A stretch of 64,000 nt of DNA from Skeletonema tropicum (lineage: Eukaryota > Bacillariophyta > Thalassiosirophyceae > Thalassiosirales > Thalassiosiraceae): assembly GCA_037178625.1 (NCBI GenBank), contig CM074133.1:1240001-1304000 (forward strand), read 5' to 3'. Under the pieces are notes generated by a model. It did no database searches, had not been told where the DNA came from, and was given only the letters and a program-made list of their open reading frames with translations. Position 1 is the first letter of the stretch, and every line of letters starts with the position of its first letter. Below are positions 49,503 to 58,689 of the stretch, piece after piece. The translations under genes and the position numbers were made by a program.

Positions 49503-50084
49503 CACTTGGATTCTTTGGGTGGCTGAAATGTGAAGTGGCCTATCAATACACGCATAGCATTGCAAGCACGCATTTGAGACGTATAGAAGTCCTTGTATGG
49601 GTTCTTTGATGCTTGCTTCAGCGTAGATCTGAAGGTAGTGTTTGCACCGCCATCTACATATCTTATTCTAGGTCTCTTGGCATGACTGTTGCAGTCTTAG
49701 AAGTACGGAGCCATCAGGTAGATGGAGAAATCAATAGGATACATAAATAATATATGCAAGACCAAAATTCAGGAGAAGAATTCATCCCTGTGTGCCATGC
49801 AACAACCCACAGCAAGGACAAGATCACCCTAGAGTTGTTCTCTGTAACAATTGCAAGAGTTTGATTATCTGTTCTCTACGTCTGTATCCCAAGGTAGGCC
49901 CGCATGCAGTTCAGTTTTCATAATTCAACCTACCTACCTTTGAACTCTTTATCATTCCACGGAATCCCCGATGCCGCAACTTCTTCCAACTTTTGCCGCC
50001 CGCCGCCCCCACCACAATTACCACGCGCCTACCTCTCTATTGTAGTAGCATCCCTTGCAATTCCCACAAAGATAATATACAACC
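49503..50084. other. Intergenic, no gene seen
   Basis: This 582 bp precedes NDUFA1. A short frame at 49904-50221 overlaps the NDUFA1 start in another frame and has no family features. Confidence 0.5.
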
Positions 50085-50683
50085 ATGCCGTGGCAAGCAG
50101 CACCTTCCGTTCTCATCATCATGGGCGCATTCAATGTTGCCGCCGGCCTCATTTGGTCTGTCGACAGGGTTTATTATGGAAAGGTGCGTTGGATTACTAT
50201 TTTCTTTTATTGATGTGTTAGTTGTTGTGGCTCTCCTCGGATGCTGCTTTGATTGACTCCAGATAAACACAGAGCCGGGCGTGAATTGATGCAGATAGAC
50301 AAAAATAATCATTTGAGGATTAGTTAGATGCGGAATACTATTCTGTAATGACCGATCTCTCATTATTTTGTGGAAGTTTATTCATGAGGGTGTGGGGAGG
50401 TTTCCATTTTTTTTTTTCTCATTCAATTTCATAACTCACCTATCACTTTCGATATCTCCTTTTCTATCCAATGCTTCATTACTTTCCATCGAATCTCATG
50501 ATATCCACCTGTTGAAAAATGTATGTATCCAATGTTGACGCTGCAAAAAATGTGATGGGGGGTGATAAAAAATAACAACACACACTGCAGAAAGGACGCT
50601 CTATCGGGCACAACCAATGGACTTGGGCAATGGAAAATCGTGATAACTTGATTGAAGAGTATAGAGCAAAAAACAAAAATTAG
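50085..50683 (+). CDS. NDUFA1: NADH dehydrogenase (complex I) subunit NDUFA1 (MWFE), two exons
   Basis: Exons 50085-50183 (33 codons) and 50591-50683 (30 codons plus stop) encode 63 residues. Exon 1 gives MPWQAAPSVLIIMGAFN, a membrane span and WSVDRVYYGK. Exon 2 continues KGRSIGHNQWTWAMENRD and EEYRAKNKN. The layout matches the MWFE subunit: one N-terminal span, then Y-H-G/K and a conserved W-AMERRD-type block. Plants have about 65 residues. MWFE is needed for complex I membrane-arm assembly in mitochondria. The 407 bp intron (GTGCGT donor, CTGCAG end) is the longest in the window; its pieces are too short to stand out as open frames. Phase 0 splicing joins both halves of the family pattern. 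Confidence 0.85.
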
Positions 50684-50943
50684 CACTGAATGTATTATTG
50701 AGGGAGGTGTTGATATTGAGGGGGGGGGGGGATGATTTGGCAGTGATTGGGGGCGTGAATCACTGAGAGGGGAATTACCTCAATGTTGTTATTGATGAGG
50801 CGGTTATAAGTACAATAGAATAACGAAGATTGTAAGAATCTTTGATATCCAATTACATTACCAATGCACTTTCACTTTTGATCTCAACAGAAGGTGTATT
50901 TTTTCAATAAAATATTATATTAGTAACAGCCTCTCCTACTCCC

Positions 50944-52445
50944 TTAGTTGTACACCATGTACTTTGGAGTAGCACTGAACTTCTTGTAACCCTTGACAAC
51001 CTTGTTCACACTATCCAAAAAGTCCTTCTCACTGACACTCTTCCTTCTCGCTCGGATAGAGAACATACCAGCCTCTGTACAGACACTGTGCAACTCCGCA
51101 CCAGTCGTATTGGGACACAGCCTAGCAATCAACTCAAATCGAATATCACGATCGCAATTCATTCGCTTGGAATGAATCTTCAATATATGTCCTCGGCCCT
51201 CGAGGTCGGGAAGTCCAAACTCTACCTTACGATCTAAACGTCCTGGACGTAACAGTGCCGGATCCAATGTATCCGGACGATTTGTGGCCATCAGCACCTT
51301 AATATTACCCCTAGCATCGAACCCATCCAACTCTGTGACAATTTGAAGCATCGTCCTCTGCACTTCATTGTCACTCCCATTGTCATCCCCTCCAGAACGT
51401 GCTCCACCGATGGCATCTACTTCATCGAAGAAGATGATACAGGCACGTTTGGAACGGGCCATGGTGAAGAGTTCACGGACCATACGTGCACCTTCTCCGA
51501 CGTACTTTTGGACAAGTTCGGAGCCGATGACGCGGATGAAGCATGCGTCGGTTCGGTTGGCTACGGCACGTGCTGTAAGTGTTTTTCCTATATCAATGGA
51601 ATGAAGATGGCATGATGAGTACATTATTGAATTGGGGCGCAAGCAGAGAGAGAAACATTGTGAACGAAAAATCAAAACACAACATTAGCAGCTCAAACTA
51701 ACTCACCAGTTCCAGGAGGACCATACAACAACACACCCTTGGGAGGCTCAATCCCCAACGCCACAAACCTCTCCGGGTGCAACAACGGCGTTTCCAAAAC
51801 CTCTCTCAACTTCTCCATTGCATCCTTCGCTCCACCGACATCCTCATAAGTCACATCCGGCTTGTCTTCCACAGTCATTAATGACACAGTCGGATCAATC
51901 TTTGGGGGGTAAGTGGGATCTGAATGGAATATTTGGCTCTGTCGACTCCCACGCGCATCCCCTCTTCAATATCAGTGGGTGCCACCTTTTCACCAAGGCC
52001 AACGACGAATTTGGCAATTTGTTTGACGTTGATGACATATTTATTTCCGGCTAATTGGGCACTCATATCATTCCCACCACCACCATTGTTATTCGCGGCG
52101 GCAGCAGCAGCAGCGGCAGCACCCTCCTCCTCCCCCGCAATAATCTTGGTACACCGTGCCACCTGCAACGGAGCCTCCTCCTGCATCATCTGCTTATCCC
52201 CCACCAAATCCCATTGACTCGGCTGACTCAATCCCGTATCACTCTCCTTGAATTCCAATTAAATCCTTGACGGTCTGTTGGTGCTTTTTGATCTCCTCTT
52301 CGATTTCCTTGATGGGGACACTGTAGGGCCCGAGGCCGTAGGATTTGAGGAGGGCAATGTCTTCCGAGTCGAGGGGTGGGGGGGCGGCGGATTGGTCGTC
52401 GTCGTCTTGGGCGACGTTGCGTGTTTGACATTCTCCTGCGCTCAT
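50944..52445 (-). CDS. RPT1: 26S proteasome ATPase RPT1 (PSMC2), two exons with two frameshifts
   Basis: Exons 52445-51707 and 51587-50944 are joined by a 119 bp intron (GTGAGT donor) that splits the glycine of the Walker A motif GPPGTG-KT. About 460 residues cover the N-terminal helix, OB domain ([21 protein letters not shown]), AAA core with Walker [15 protein letters not shown], sensor [20 protein letters not shown], and the C-terminal KYMVYN typical of Rpt1. It unfolds substrates in the proteasome base. Two one-base shifts break the frame: an extra base near 52250 (GIQGE-stop instead of GIKESDTG) and a missing C near 51910-51915 in a C6 run. They compensate each other. Conserved residues run through both sites, so errors are likely. 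A poly-Ala/Asn/Gly insert is unusual. Confidence 0.9.
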
Positions 52446-52821
52446 TTTTGTTGCTATGTTTTTGTTGTGTTTGTATTAGTGTTGCTGATGCTGTGTGTAG
52501 TGTCGTATAAGGATTGTAATTACTAATTCAGTGTACCAAAAGAATGTGTATTATCGCCATCGCCTTTATTATTTCATCATTGTCCGTCGCGTGATGTGAT
52601 TTTTTGGATTTTTCGAAAATGGAACCCAAAAGAACTTTGTAACGCAAAAGATGAACAATAGTTGTGCTTTTTGTGTCAGTAATGGACTGTCAATAAAACT
52701 CGCATCAACAATCAACAACACACATAACACGAAGAACAAAAAATCTATAAACAAAATGCACCTATGTCGAGATGTTTGGTAGGTACATAGTAGATTGCAG
52801 ATGCAGTGAGACGGCGGCAGC
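52446..52821. other. Divergent promoter, RPT1 / GFA protein
   Basis: This 376 bp lies between the two starts. No gene or clear motif cluster is seen. Confidence 0.4.
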
Positions 52822-54031
52822 ATGAAGCTATGCAACAATCACTTCATCTTCCTTCTCTTTTTGAGTATCAGGTGGTTAGCTTCGCCACTGCTACTCACTA
52901 CCATGACTTCGACCAATAAGAACCGCCATCAATCTCTACGATGTCTACATCAACATCATGCAACTGCAAATCAGGATGGAAATGAGAGCAACACCATACT
53001 GATACAATCAAAATGCTACTGCGGTAAAGTTGTCTTGGATATATCAATTCCAAACGAATACAACTCAAAAAATGATAGCAATGTCACGGTATGGAACTGC
53101 CATTGTCACAGCTGCAGGAGGTATCATACCGCTGCATATGTGAGTTATCTTCAAGTACCAAGAGATCAGGTGGTATCCATTAGCGATCCGAAACTGATTG
53201 GAACGTATGTGTCATCTTGCACATCATGCACGTCCAAAGATAATGATAATAATACGGATACAGTGATGGAACGATGGTATTGTACGGAATGCTCTAGTAA
53301 ACTACTATCGGTCGTTTCCAAAAAAACTAGTGCAAATGAAAGTATTGCACAGTGCACAAGAACAAAGCACTACTTGTCTGATAAATTTAGGACCAATCGA
53401 TGCAGATACAATACCACAAACACACTCTCATCAATGGAAAGAACAATTGAAACAAATAGAGAACAATCTACATTCTTCACCTACAGAATCATCTTCTTGT
53501 CCTTGTCGTTGGGATGGCGTACTACCAAGCAACAACACTGAAACAATGAGCTACTCTGCCAGAAGGAAACTGCAATTGCCCAAAGCAAAAATATGGTCAG
53601 GCGGTTGTGACTGTGGTGCATGCAAATATGAGATTACATTGACACGTCTAACGCAGCTACAGCATTGTTACTGTAACCTGTGTCGGAAGTTGTCTGGCGG
53701 TCCGTATAGTACTTGGTTGCCAGTTGACAAGAAACACTTTCGATGGAAGCAATCATCATCATCAAAATCGTCAGTGACTCTTGTACGCACAACATCCGTT
53801 GGTCAAAGGCATATTTGCAATAAATGCCGTGGTATAATGACAATCGTGTACGATGATCAACCGAATCTCATTTGGCCTTGTGCAGGTGGGTTGGATGATG
53901 CGACTTTGCCGGATAGTAGTGATGATATGGGGTCGTTATTGAGTAGAGTGTGTCATATCTGTTGTCGTAACTTACCACCGTGGATAGAATTGCCAGAAGA
54001 TGGTACGGAGAAACTACCTGATGCTTGCTGA
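52822..54031 (+). CDS. Two-domain GFA-fold protein, split by one frameshift
   Basis: The first frame (from ATG 52822) has a signal-like hydrophobic start and a GFA-type domain: KCYCGKVVLDI, NCHCHSCRRYHTAAYVSYLQV, and WYCTECSSKLL. The second frame (open from 53330) carries NLGPIDADTIP, the expected end of that domain. It then has a second GFA domain: GGCDCGACKYEITL, HCYCNLCRKLSGGPYSTWLPV, HICNKCRGIM. Removing one base at the A7 run (53320-53326) joins them into about 402 residues, giving SKKLVQMKV after LLSVV. The Cys pairs are those of the zinc-binding GFA/CENP-V family. Either the base is a sequence error or the gene is recently broken. Location after the signal-like start is uncertain. Confidence 0.7.
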
Positions 54032-54195
54032 GGACGATGTGTAGTTGGCGTTTTATGGATAAGCGTGTTTGTGGATGTTCTCAACGCAAGGTCATTCAAA
54101 ATTCAAGTTTCTAATAATTCGTATTGTACATAATGCATACATTTCTATAAGTATTGACATGTCGGCCACTTTCAACATATATATGCACTTATTCA

Positions 54196-55287
54196 CTACT
54201 GTTTTAATACTGCATCTCGGTACAACTGAGTCACACTGAAACTACCGCCGTCGAGGTACGCAAGCTCTCGCTCCCACTTCTCGAGAGCATCATCACACAC
54301 GACTCGTCTGCCCAAAGCATCATCTGATTCAAGCCAAGCCATCTCGTTCATGAAGTGTTTGAGCGCATTCACGTAAATGAAAGAATCTGCTGAAGTGAGA
54401 TTGGCCACCTTTGATAGAGTTGCTCGAGGAAGGTCTCTCAGACTAGAACGCTTCCCCTTATTGTGGTGCTGTATATGGACTGACCCATTTCCATTCTTTT
54501 GTTGATTTTCGTGCTTACAGTGACAAGATTTACTCAAATATGATTTTACGACAGGAGGAGCATTGTTGCCAAGTCGATAGTATAGCATGCACTGCGATTC
54601 ATGGACAAACTCTACCAAAGCTACAAAGTCAAGATCTTCGTAGGTTTTCATTGCAAGATTCATGTTTGGGTTGAATCCTCCTATGCCACTGCGCACCTTA
54701 CGATTTGTCGATGTCAATGCTCTCGTTTGGAAATTGGCTGGATGATAACAGTTGTAGTGATTATTTGTTTCGTTGCCCATGGACACGAAGTGATCAAGCC
54801 ATGAATCAAAGTCAGCTACATCGTCTTCGCTTTCTTCTCCGCTCCTTGGAAAATCTTCACTATCATCTCTCGTATTGTTCACCCCCCAAGCAGAATATTT
54901 GCACATAGTGAACTGACTCCAAACGTGATGTCTTGGGGATCGCAATGAAATGAGTGTGTAATCTGCATTTTTACAAAAAAACTTTTGCTGATAAAAAACG
55001 GAGAATTCAGGGCCAGCTTCCCATTCTGGGCATATGCTGAGCTCCAGAATTGAATCGAAAAGCCGTATCCAAGTAGATCCAGCACATTTGGAAATATGGA
55101 CGAAGCTGAAATTGTCTGATGGATCAAGCTGTGTAATTCGTTTTGGATATATTTCATATTTATGCGTTGATGAGGTGTTGACAGAGACAACATCGGAACT
55201 ACTTTCATGTCCATGCGTTGATGAGGTGTTGATAGAGACAACAACAACATCGGAACTACTGAGACTGAGACGATCGATAGTTTTCAT
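54196..55287 (-). CDS. Sulfotransferase-like protein
   Basis: The 363-residue product has FSFVHISKCAGSTWIRLFDS near residues 63-82, a 5'-phosphosulfate-loop-like motif. LISLRSPRHHVWSQFTMCKYS near 114 resembles the 3'-phosphate site (R-P-R-x-x-S/W pattern). These fit Golgi-type sulfotransferases that use PAPS; the substrate cannot be told. The middle has DFDSWLDHFVSMG and a NFQTRALTS block seen in such enzymes. The N-terminal 45 residues contain a duplicated SSDVV-SVNTSSTH block and no membrane anchor, so a 5' exon may be missing. The ATG at 55287 is the first in frame; the open frame further upstream begins only with GTG. Confidence 0.65.
   Translation of the reverse strand: MKTIDRLSLSSSDVVVVSINTSSTHGHESSSDVVSVNTSSTHKYEIYPKRITQLDPSDNFSFVHISKCAGSTWIRLFDSILELSICPEWEAGPEFSVFYQQKFFCKNADYTLISLRSPRHHVWSQFTMCKYSAWGVNNTRDDSEDFPRSGEESEDDVADFDSWLDHFVSMGNETNNHYNCYHPANFQTRALTSTNRKVRSGIGGFNPNMNLAMKTYEDLDFVALVEFVHESQCMLYYRLGNNAPPVVKSYLSKSCHCKHENQQKNGNGSVHIQHHNKGKRSSLRDLPRATLSKVANLTSADSFIYVNALKHFMNEMAWLESDDALGRRVVCDDALEKWERELAYLDGGSFSVTQLYRDAVLKQ
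55166..55258. repeat. Tandem repeat in the sulfotransferase-like gene
   Basis: A block starting GCGTTGATGAGGTGTTGA occurs twice, about 48 bp apart, and encodes the repeated SSDVV-S-NTSSTH peptide. The second copy has a small insertion of ACA codons. Confidence 0.75.
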
Positions 55288-55652
55288 GTACACTAGCCTC
55301 GCTGACGCTCGTCTAGCCGCTGCGCGGGTTTTCTAAATAAGAGAGGAGGCACCGGCTATCTACTACGATATTGATTGTGTCTACTTATATACATAGCAGT
55401 ATTCAAATAGTACGTTATGTAACACTTTAATAATTATGTAATAAAGGTTGTACATTGCCTTCTACGAATGCTGTGTAGTGATTACTGAGACACGGTTGGG
55501 AGAATATTGATTTATGTGAGAGGGATTATCTATGAAGAGGTTTAATGTGAACGTGTGGAAACGATTGAAGACAGGTAGGAAGAAATTAGAGCGAGATGTA
55601 AATCATTTGGTGAAATAATATTCTACAGGACTGTTAGTATGATTTGGCAGAG
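55288..55652. other. Intergenic, no gene seen
   Basis: This 365 bp upstream of the sulfotransferase-like gene lies between two leftward genes. No 5' exon with a membrane anchor could be recognised in it. Confidence 0.4.
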
Positions 55653-56312
55653 TTAGTACCCACTCTCGGATTCCTTCTTAATGTTGGTGAAAGTGGTGAT
55701 GTAATTGACGTTAGAAGTGAGAGCCTTGTTGTACAATGTAAGAGTATCATGTTCATTTCTGATATTGTTGAGGGTTGCCAAAGGATATGCAGCTGGCTCG
55801 TCGTATAAGGGGAGAGCGTGCCTAATATTAAAACACTAAAATAAATAAAGACTGCCAATCAATGATTGGTGAGCGCCCTTTTTTGGGATTTATAATTCTT
55901 CACTTTCTCTTTCTGTGAATCCACATATGAATCAGAATTACTTAAAACACATTCTTCCTTTCTGCCTCATCTTCTTACCTAGTAACGCAAATGTTACGGC
56001 GCTTGCTCGGTGGGGCATCTTCATTATCGGTGTCTGCATCCAGTGCTTCACGCTTCACGTTTGAGTCCGATTTGACTTCATCGTTCTCGTAGTAGACTTG
56101 CTCGCTGACCTCGACCCTGACAATATAAATGTTTTCAAACTGACCACACTTCTTTCCTCTCTTCCATTCACCGAATCCGAGTAGGTCCATTTGCCTCTTC
56201 CGTGTGGCTTCCCATTTTCGTTCAACTCTCCTTCATATACAATCTTTCCGTTCTCCCAAATACCCTTGCATACTCGCCCGTCCTTATGTGTCATCTTTCC
56301 TATTCCATGCAT
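55653..56312 (-). pseudogene. MORN-repeat gene fragment with frameshift
   Basis: From a possible ATG at 56312 the frame reads MORN repeats (GIGKMTHKDGRVCKGIWENG, then YEGELNENGKPHGRGKWTYSD). Near 56165-56175 the sense moves one frame to GEWKRGKKCGQFENIYI, followed by an acidic SKRR-containing stretch that ends at a GTAAGA donor (55978). A 157 bp intron leads to an exon (55821-55653) reading HALPLYDEPAAYPLATLNN and ending KKESESGY. MORN repeats bind membranes or proteins. The upstream side runs into minisatellite repeats made from the same coding sequence, so any N-terminus is lost. Either a broken gene or an error-bearing one; the final exon assignment is tentative. Confidence 0.5.
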
Positions 56313-56317
56313 CTCGT

Positions 56318-56749
56318 CAAATCTAAGCCAATCAAAGAAAGAGTCAATCGAAAATTCTAAAAACGGGGGGGGCAAGGGGGGGTGTCCCCCCCTGAACAAT
56401 CAAATCTAAGCCAATCAAAGAAAGAGTCAATCGAAAATTCTAAAAACGGGGGGGGCAAGGGGGGGGTGTCCCCCCTGAACAATCAAATCTAAGCCAATCA
56501 AAGAAAGAGTCAATCGAAAATTCTAAAAACGGGGGGGCAAGGGGGGGTGTCCCCCCCTGAACAATCAAATCTAAGCCAATCAAAGAAAGAGTCAATCGAA
56601 AATTCTAAAAACGGGGGGGGCAAGGGGGGGTGTCCCCCCCTGAACAATCAAATCTAAGCCAATCAAAGAAAGAGTCAATCGAAAATTCTAAAAACGGGGG
56701 GGGCAAGGGGTCAAATCAAGCCAATCAAAGAAAGAGTCGATCGAAAATG
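56318..56749. repeat. 82-83 bp G-rich minisatellite, five copies plus a partial
   Basis: Units begin CAAATCTAAGCCAATCAAAG at 56318, 56401, 56484, 56566 and 56649, with a diverged sixth at 56712. Each has GGGGGG-CAA-GGGGGG-TGT-CCCCCC, which forms a strong hairpin and could form a G-quadruplex. The first part of the unit overlaps MORN coding sequence (IDSFFDWLRFD on the reverse strand). Long G runs make exact length uncertain. Confidence 0.9.
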
Positions 56750-56790
56750 CCCGTGAAGGCCAAAGGACACGCCAAAGGGCCCGGACAGAA

Positions 56791-56849
56791 CGACCGACCG
56801 ACCGACCGACCGACCGACCGACCGACCGACCGACCGACCGACCGACCGA
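56791..56849. repeat. CGAC tetranucleotide microsatellite
   Basis: About 14 copies of CGAC (GACC) in a row, followed by one variant CGAA. Confidence 0.95.
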
Positions 56850-56871
56850 ACGACTTAGCTCCTCTCATTAT

Positions 56872-57084
56872 TTAGATGAATATGGGCTCGACAAGAAGTG
56901 TTAGCAATAGCGTTGACAACAACACATTACTAAATTTTCCAAAGCCGCGTGACGTATTTGCGGTTGTGGTGATGATAGTACCCCGACTTTGGTCCCTAAC
57001 ATTGCCTCTTGTTCGTTTGTGATCTGCTGCTTCTGCGTCTGCAGCAGCAAAACGCTGACGTAAATTCTCTTTCCTTTCCTTCAT
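56872..57084 (-). CDS. RAMP4/SERP1-like tail-anchored candidate
   Basis: The 70-residue frame has a basic start (MKERKENLRQRFAAADAEAA), then HKRTRGNV, and a C-terminal hydrophobic stretch (NVLLSTLLLTLLVEPIFI). RAMP4 proteins of the ER translocon share QR-x-A...K-x-RGNV and a single C-terminal membrane span at 60-70 residues. The match is short and the usual GP-LLG-FIFVV span is not conserved, so this is a suggestion only. The stop lies 23 bp from the CGAC microsatellite. No intron is evident. Confidence 0.4.
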   Translation of the reverse strand: MKERKENLRQRFAAADAEAADHKRTRGNVRDQSRGTIITTTANTSRGFGKFSNVLLSTLLLTLLVEPIFI

Positions 57085-57569
57085 TGTTGAGCTAGATAGA
57101 GAGTATGTATTTACATAGGTACTTTACACGAAGAGGGCCGTAGATATCATTAGATACAAGATTCTCGCAGAGTATACCAAAAAGAAATCGCCGATATCTG
57201 AATTCGACCGGAAACGAGAAACATATTCGAAGGGCTTCCGGATGCTTACTTATCTGCCCGAGTACTGATAAGTCGATGTACAAGCTGTGGCCACAACAGG
57301 AATTGGTACTACTCTACCGTGGGGCATCCGCTCAGACCTGCTCAGACCATACACAAGAAAAAATCTTTTCGCTCGCGGGCAAAAAAGTTCGGCGGCAGAT
57401 GGGCGCGCTTTTCTTGCCGCGATAAAACAAACTTCAACATGCATGAACAACAACATCATGATGAAGATGATGCCAGTAAACACAGCACACAACACCCAGG
57501 CAAGCAAAAAAAAATCATAAATACGTGATAACTAACAGTCTACCATATGTGATAATACTAAGTAACTAA
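57085..57569. other. Divergent intergenic region, no supported gene
   Basis: This 485 bp separates the RAMP4-like candidate from the ferredoxin-like gene. Frames at 57287-57528 start with GTG or lack features. A GCTCAGACCT-GCTCAGACC direct repeat lies near 57329-57347. Confidence 0.4.
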
Positions 57570-58649
57570 ATGAAGTCTACACTATTACTTCTATGCGCAG
57601 GTGTAGCAACCAATCAGAAAGCAAATGCTTTCTCTGTAACTCACAATCAACCGGCAAAGCCCGGAAAAGTAAGAAGTAGCACTCAACTCCATGAACAACC
57701 AATCAACCTGAATCAATTGTTGGGCACAGCATCTCCAGCAACCATGCAAAATTACAATTTACCACCAGATACGATAGCAGGGGGCTTATCTGCACAAATT
57801 ATTACCCGACTTAACAAAGCAGTTGATGATAGGCGTGAAACTACCGAGATTTTACTTGTGCCCAAGAATACAGAGGATCACTTTATTGACACTTTTCGAG
57901 TAGAGATACCCATTCCTCTGGAATCTCCAGGTTTGGGGATAGAATTGTTGGAGCTCGAAGGAGGGAGAGAGGATGGTTTGGGGATAGTAATTGTCAATGG
58001 TCTGGTGCCTGGAGGAAATTCTCAACGAGCCCTGGAGAAGAAAAGTGAAATACAGGAGACAATCATGTATGGTGACTCGATATCTGCTGCAGAGTTGATT
58101 TTACGACGTTCGGGTAGTGCTACGGAAGATAAAACAGATGTCCTATCTGCAAAGCTAGAATGTTTGGGGTATGATTCTACCGTTGGAGCGTTGGGGGATC
58201 TGCTTTCTACACTGAGTGATGAGAACGGTGACAGCAACATTGAAGAAGCAACTATGATATTGACAATGCGACGACTGCGACGGCGTCCTAACCTCGAGGT
58301 GAAATTGTATTATCCCCCTTCGCAAGATTTACCTCCAGAAACAATTAAATTGATGCCAGGAGACAATCTGCGTATGGCAATGCTTCAGAAAGGAGTGAAA
58401 CTTAACGACCCTTTGGCCCAAAGATATGACGGAAAACCCACTGGAAGCGGCAATTGCGGTAGCGGCGGACTGTGCCGAACATGCGCCGTGTCAGTCATGC
58501 GAGGAGGCGAATTATTAAGTCCCCAGAAACCAAATGAGAAGAAGATGCTAGAGGACACACCAAGATGGAGACTGGCGTGTAAGAGCTGGGTCGGCTACGA
58601 GATGAAGGAGGGCGAGATTAGTATACAAGTAAATCCCAGACAGTGGTGA
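57570..58649 (+). CDS. Plastid PDZ-like and ferredoxin-like [2Fe-2S] protein
   Basis: The 359-residue protein has a signal peptide ending KANAF-SV, the diatom plastid motif. Residues about 95-215 look like a PDZ-type fold (GLGIELLELEGG, GLGIVIVNGLVPGG, YGDSI). The C-terminal 100 residues form a ferredoxin-like [2Fe-2S] domain with ligands in NCGSGGLCRTCAV (C-x5-C-x2-C) and LACKS. This spacing is closer to adrenodoxin-type than to plant ferredoxin, which has C-x4-C-x2-C. A joined PDZ and ferredoxin-like build may be an electron-transfer or assembly factor in the plastid; I do not recognise a named family. No intron is present. Confidence 0.75.
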   Translation: MKSTLLLLCAGVATNQKANAFSVTHNQPAKPGKVRSSTQLHEQPINLNQLLGTASPATMQNYNLPPDTIAGGLSAQIITRLNKAVDDRRETTEILLVPKNTEDHFIDTFRVEIPIPLESPGLGIELLELEGGREDGLGIVIVNGLVPGGNSQRALEKKSEIQETIMYGDSISAAELILRRSGSATEDKTDVLSAKLECLGYDSTVGALGDLLSTLSDENGDSNIEEATMILTMRRLRRRPNLEVKLYYPPSQDLPPETIKLMPGDNLRMAMLQKGVKLNDPLAQRYDGKPTGSGNCGSGGLCRTCAVSVMRGGELLSPQKPNEKKMLEDTPRWRLACKSWVGYEMKEGEISIQVNPRQW

Positions 58650-58689
58650 CTTCAAGTAGTTAGTTAAAATGTATTTAACTATAAAATGC

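Noticed and set aside
57287..57528. Two overlapping frames before the ferredoxin-like gene
   Set aside because: GTG start or lack of features; they sit in a divergent promoter.
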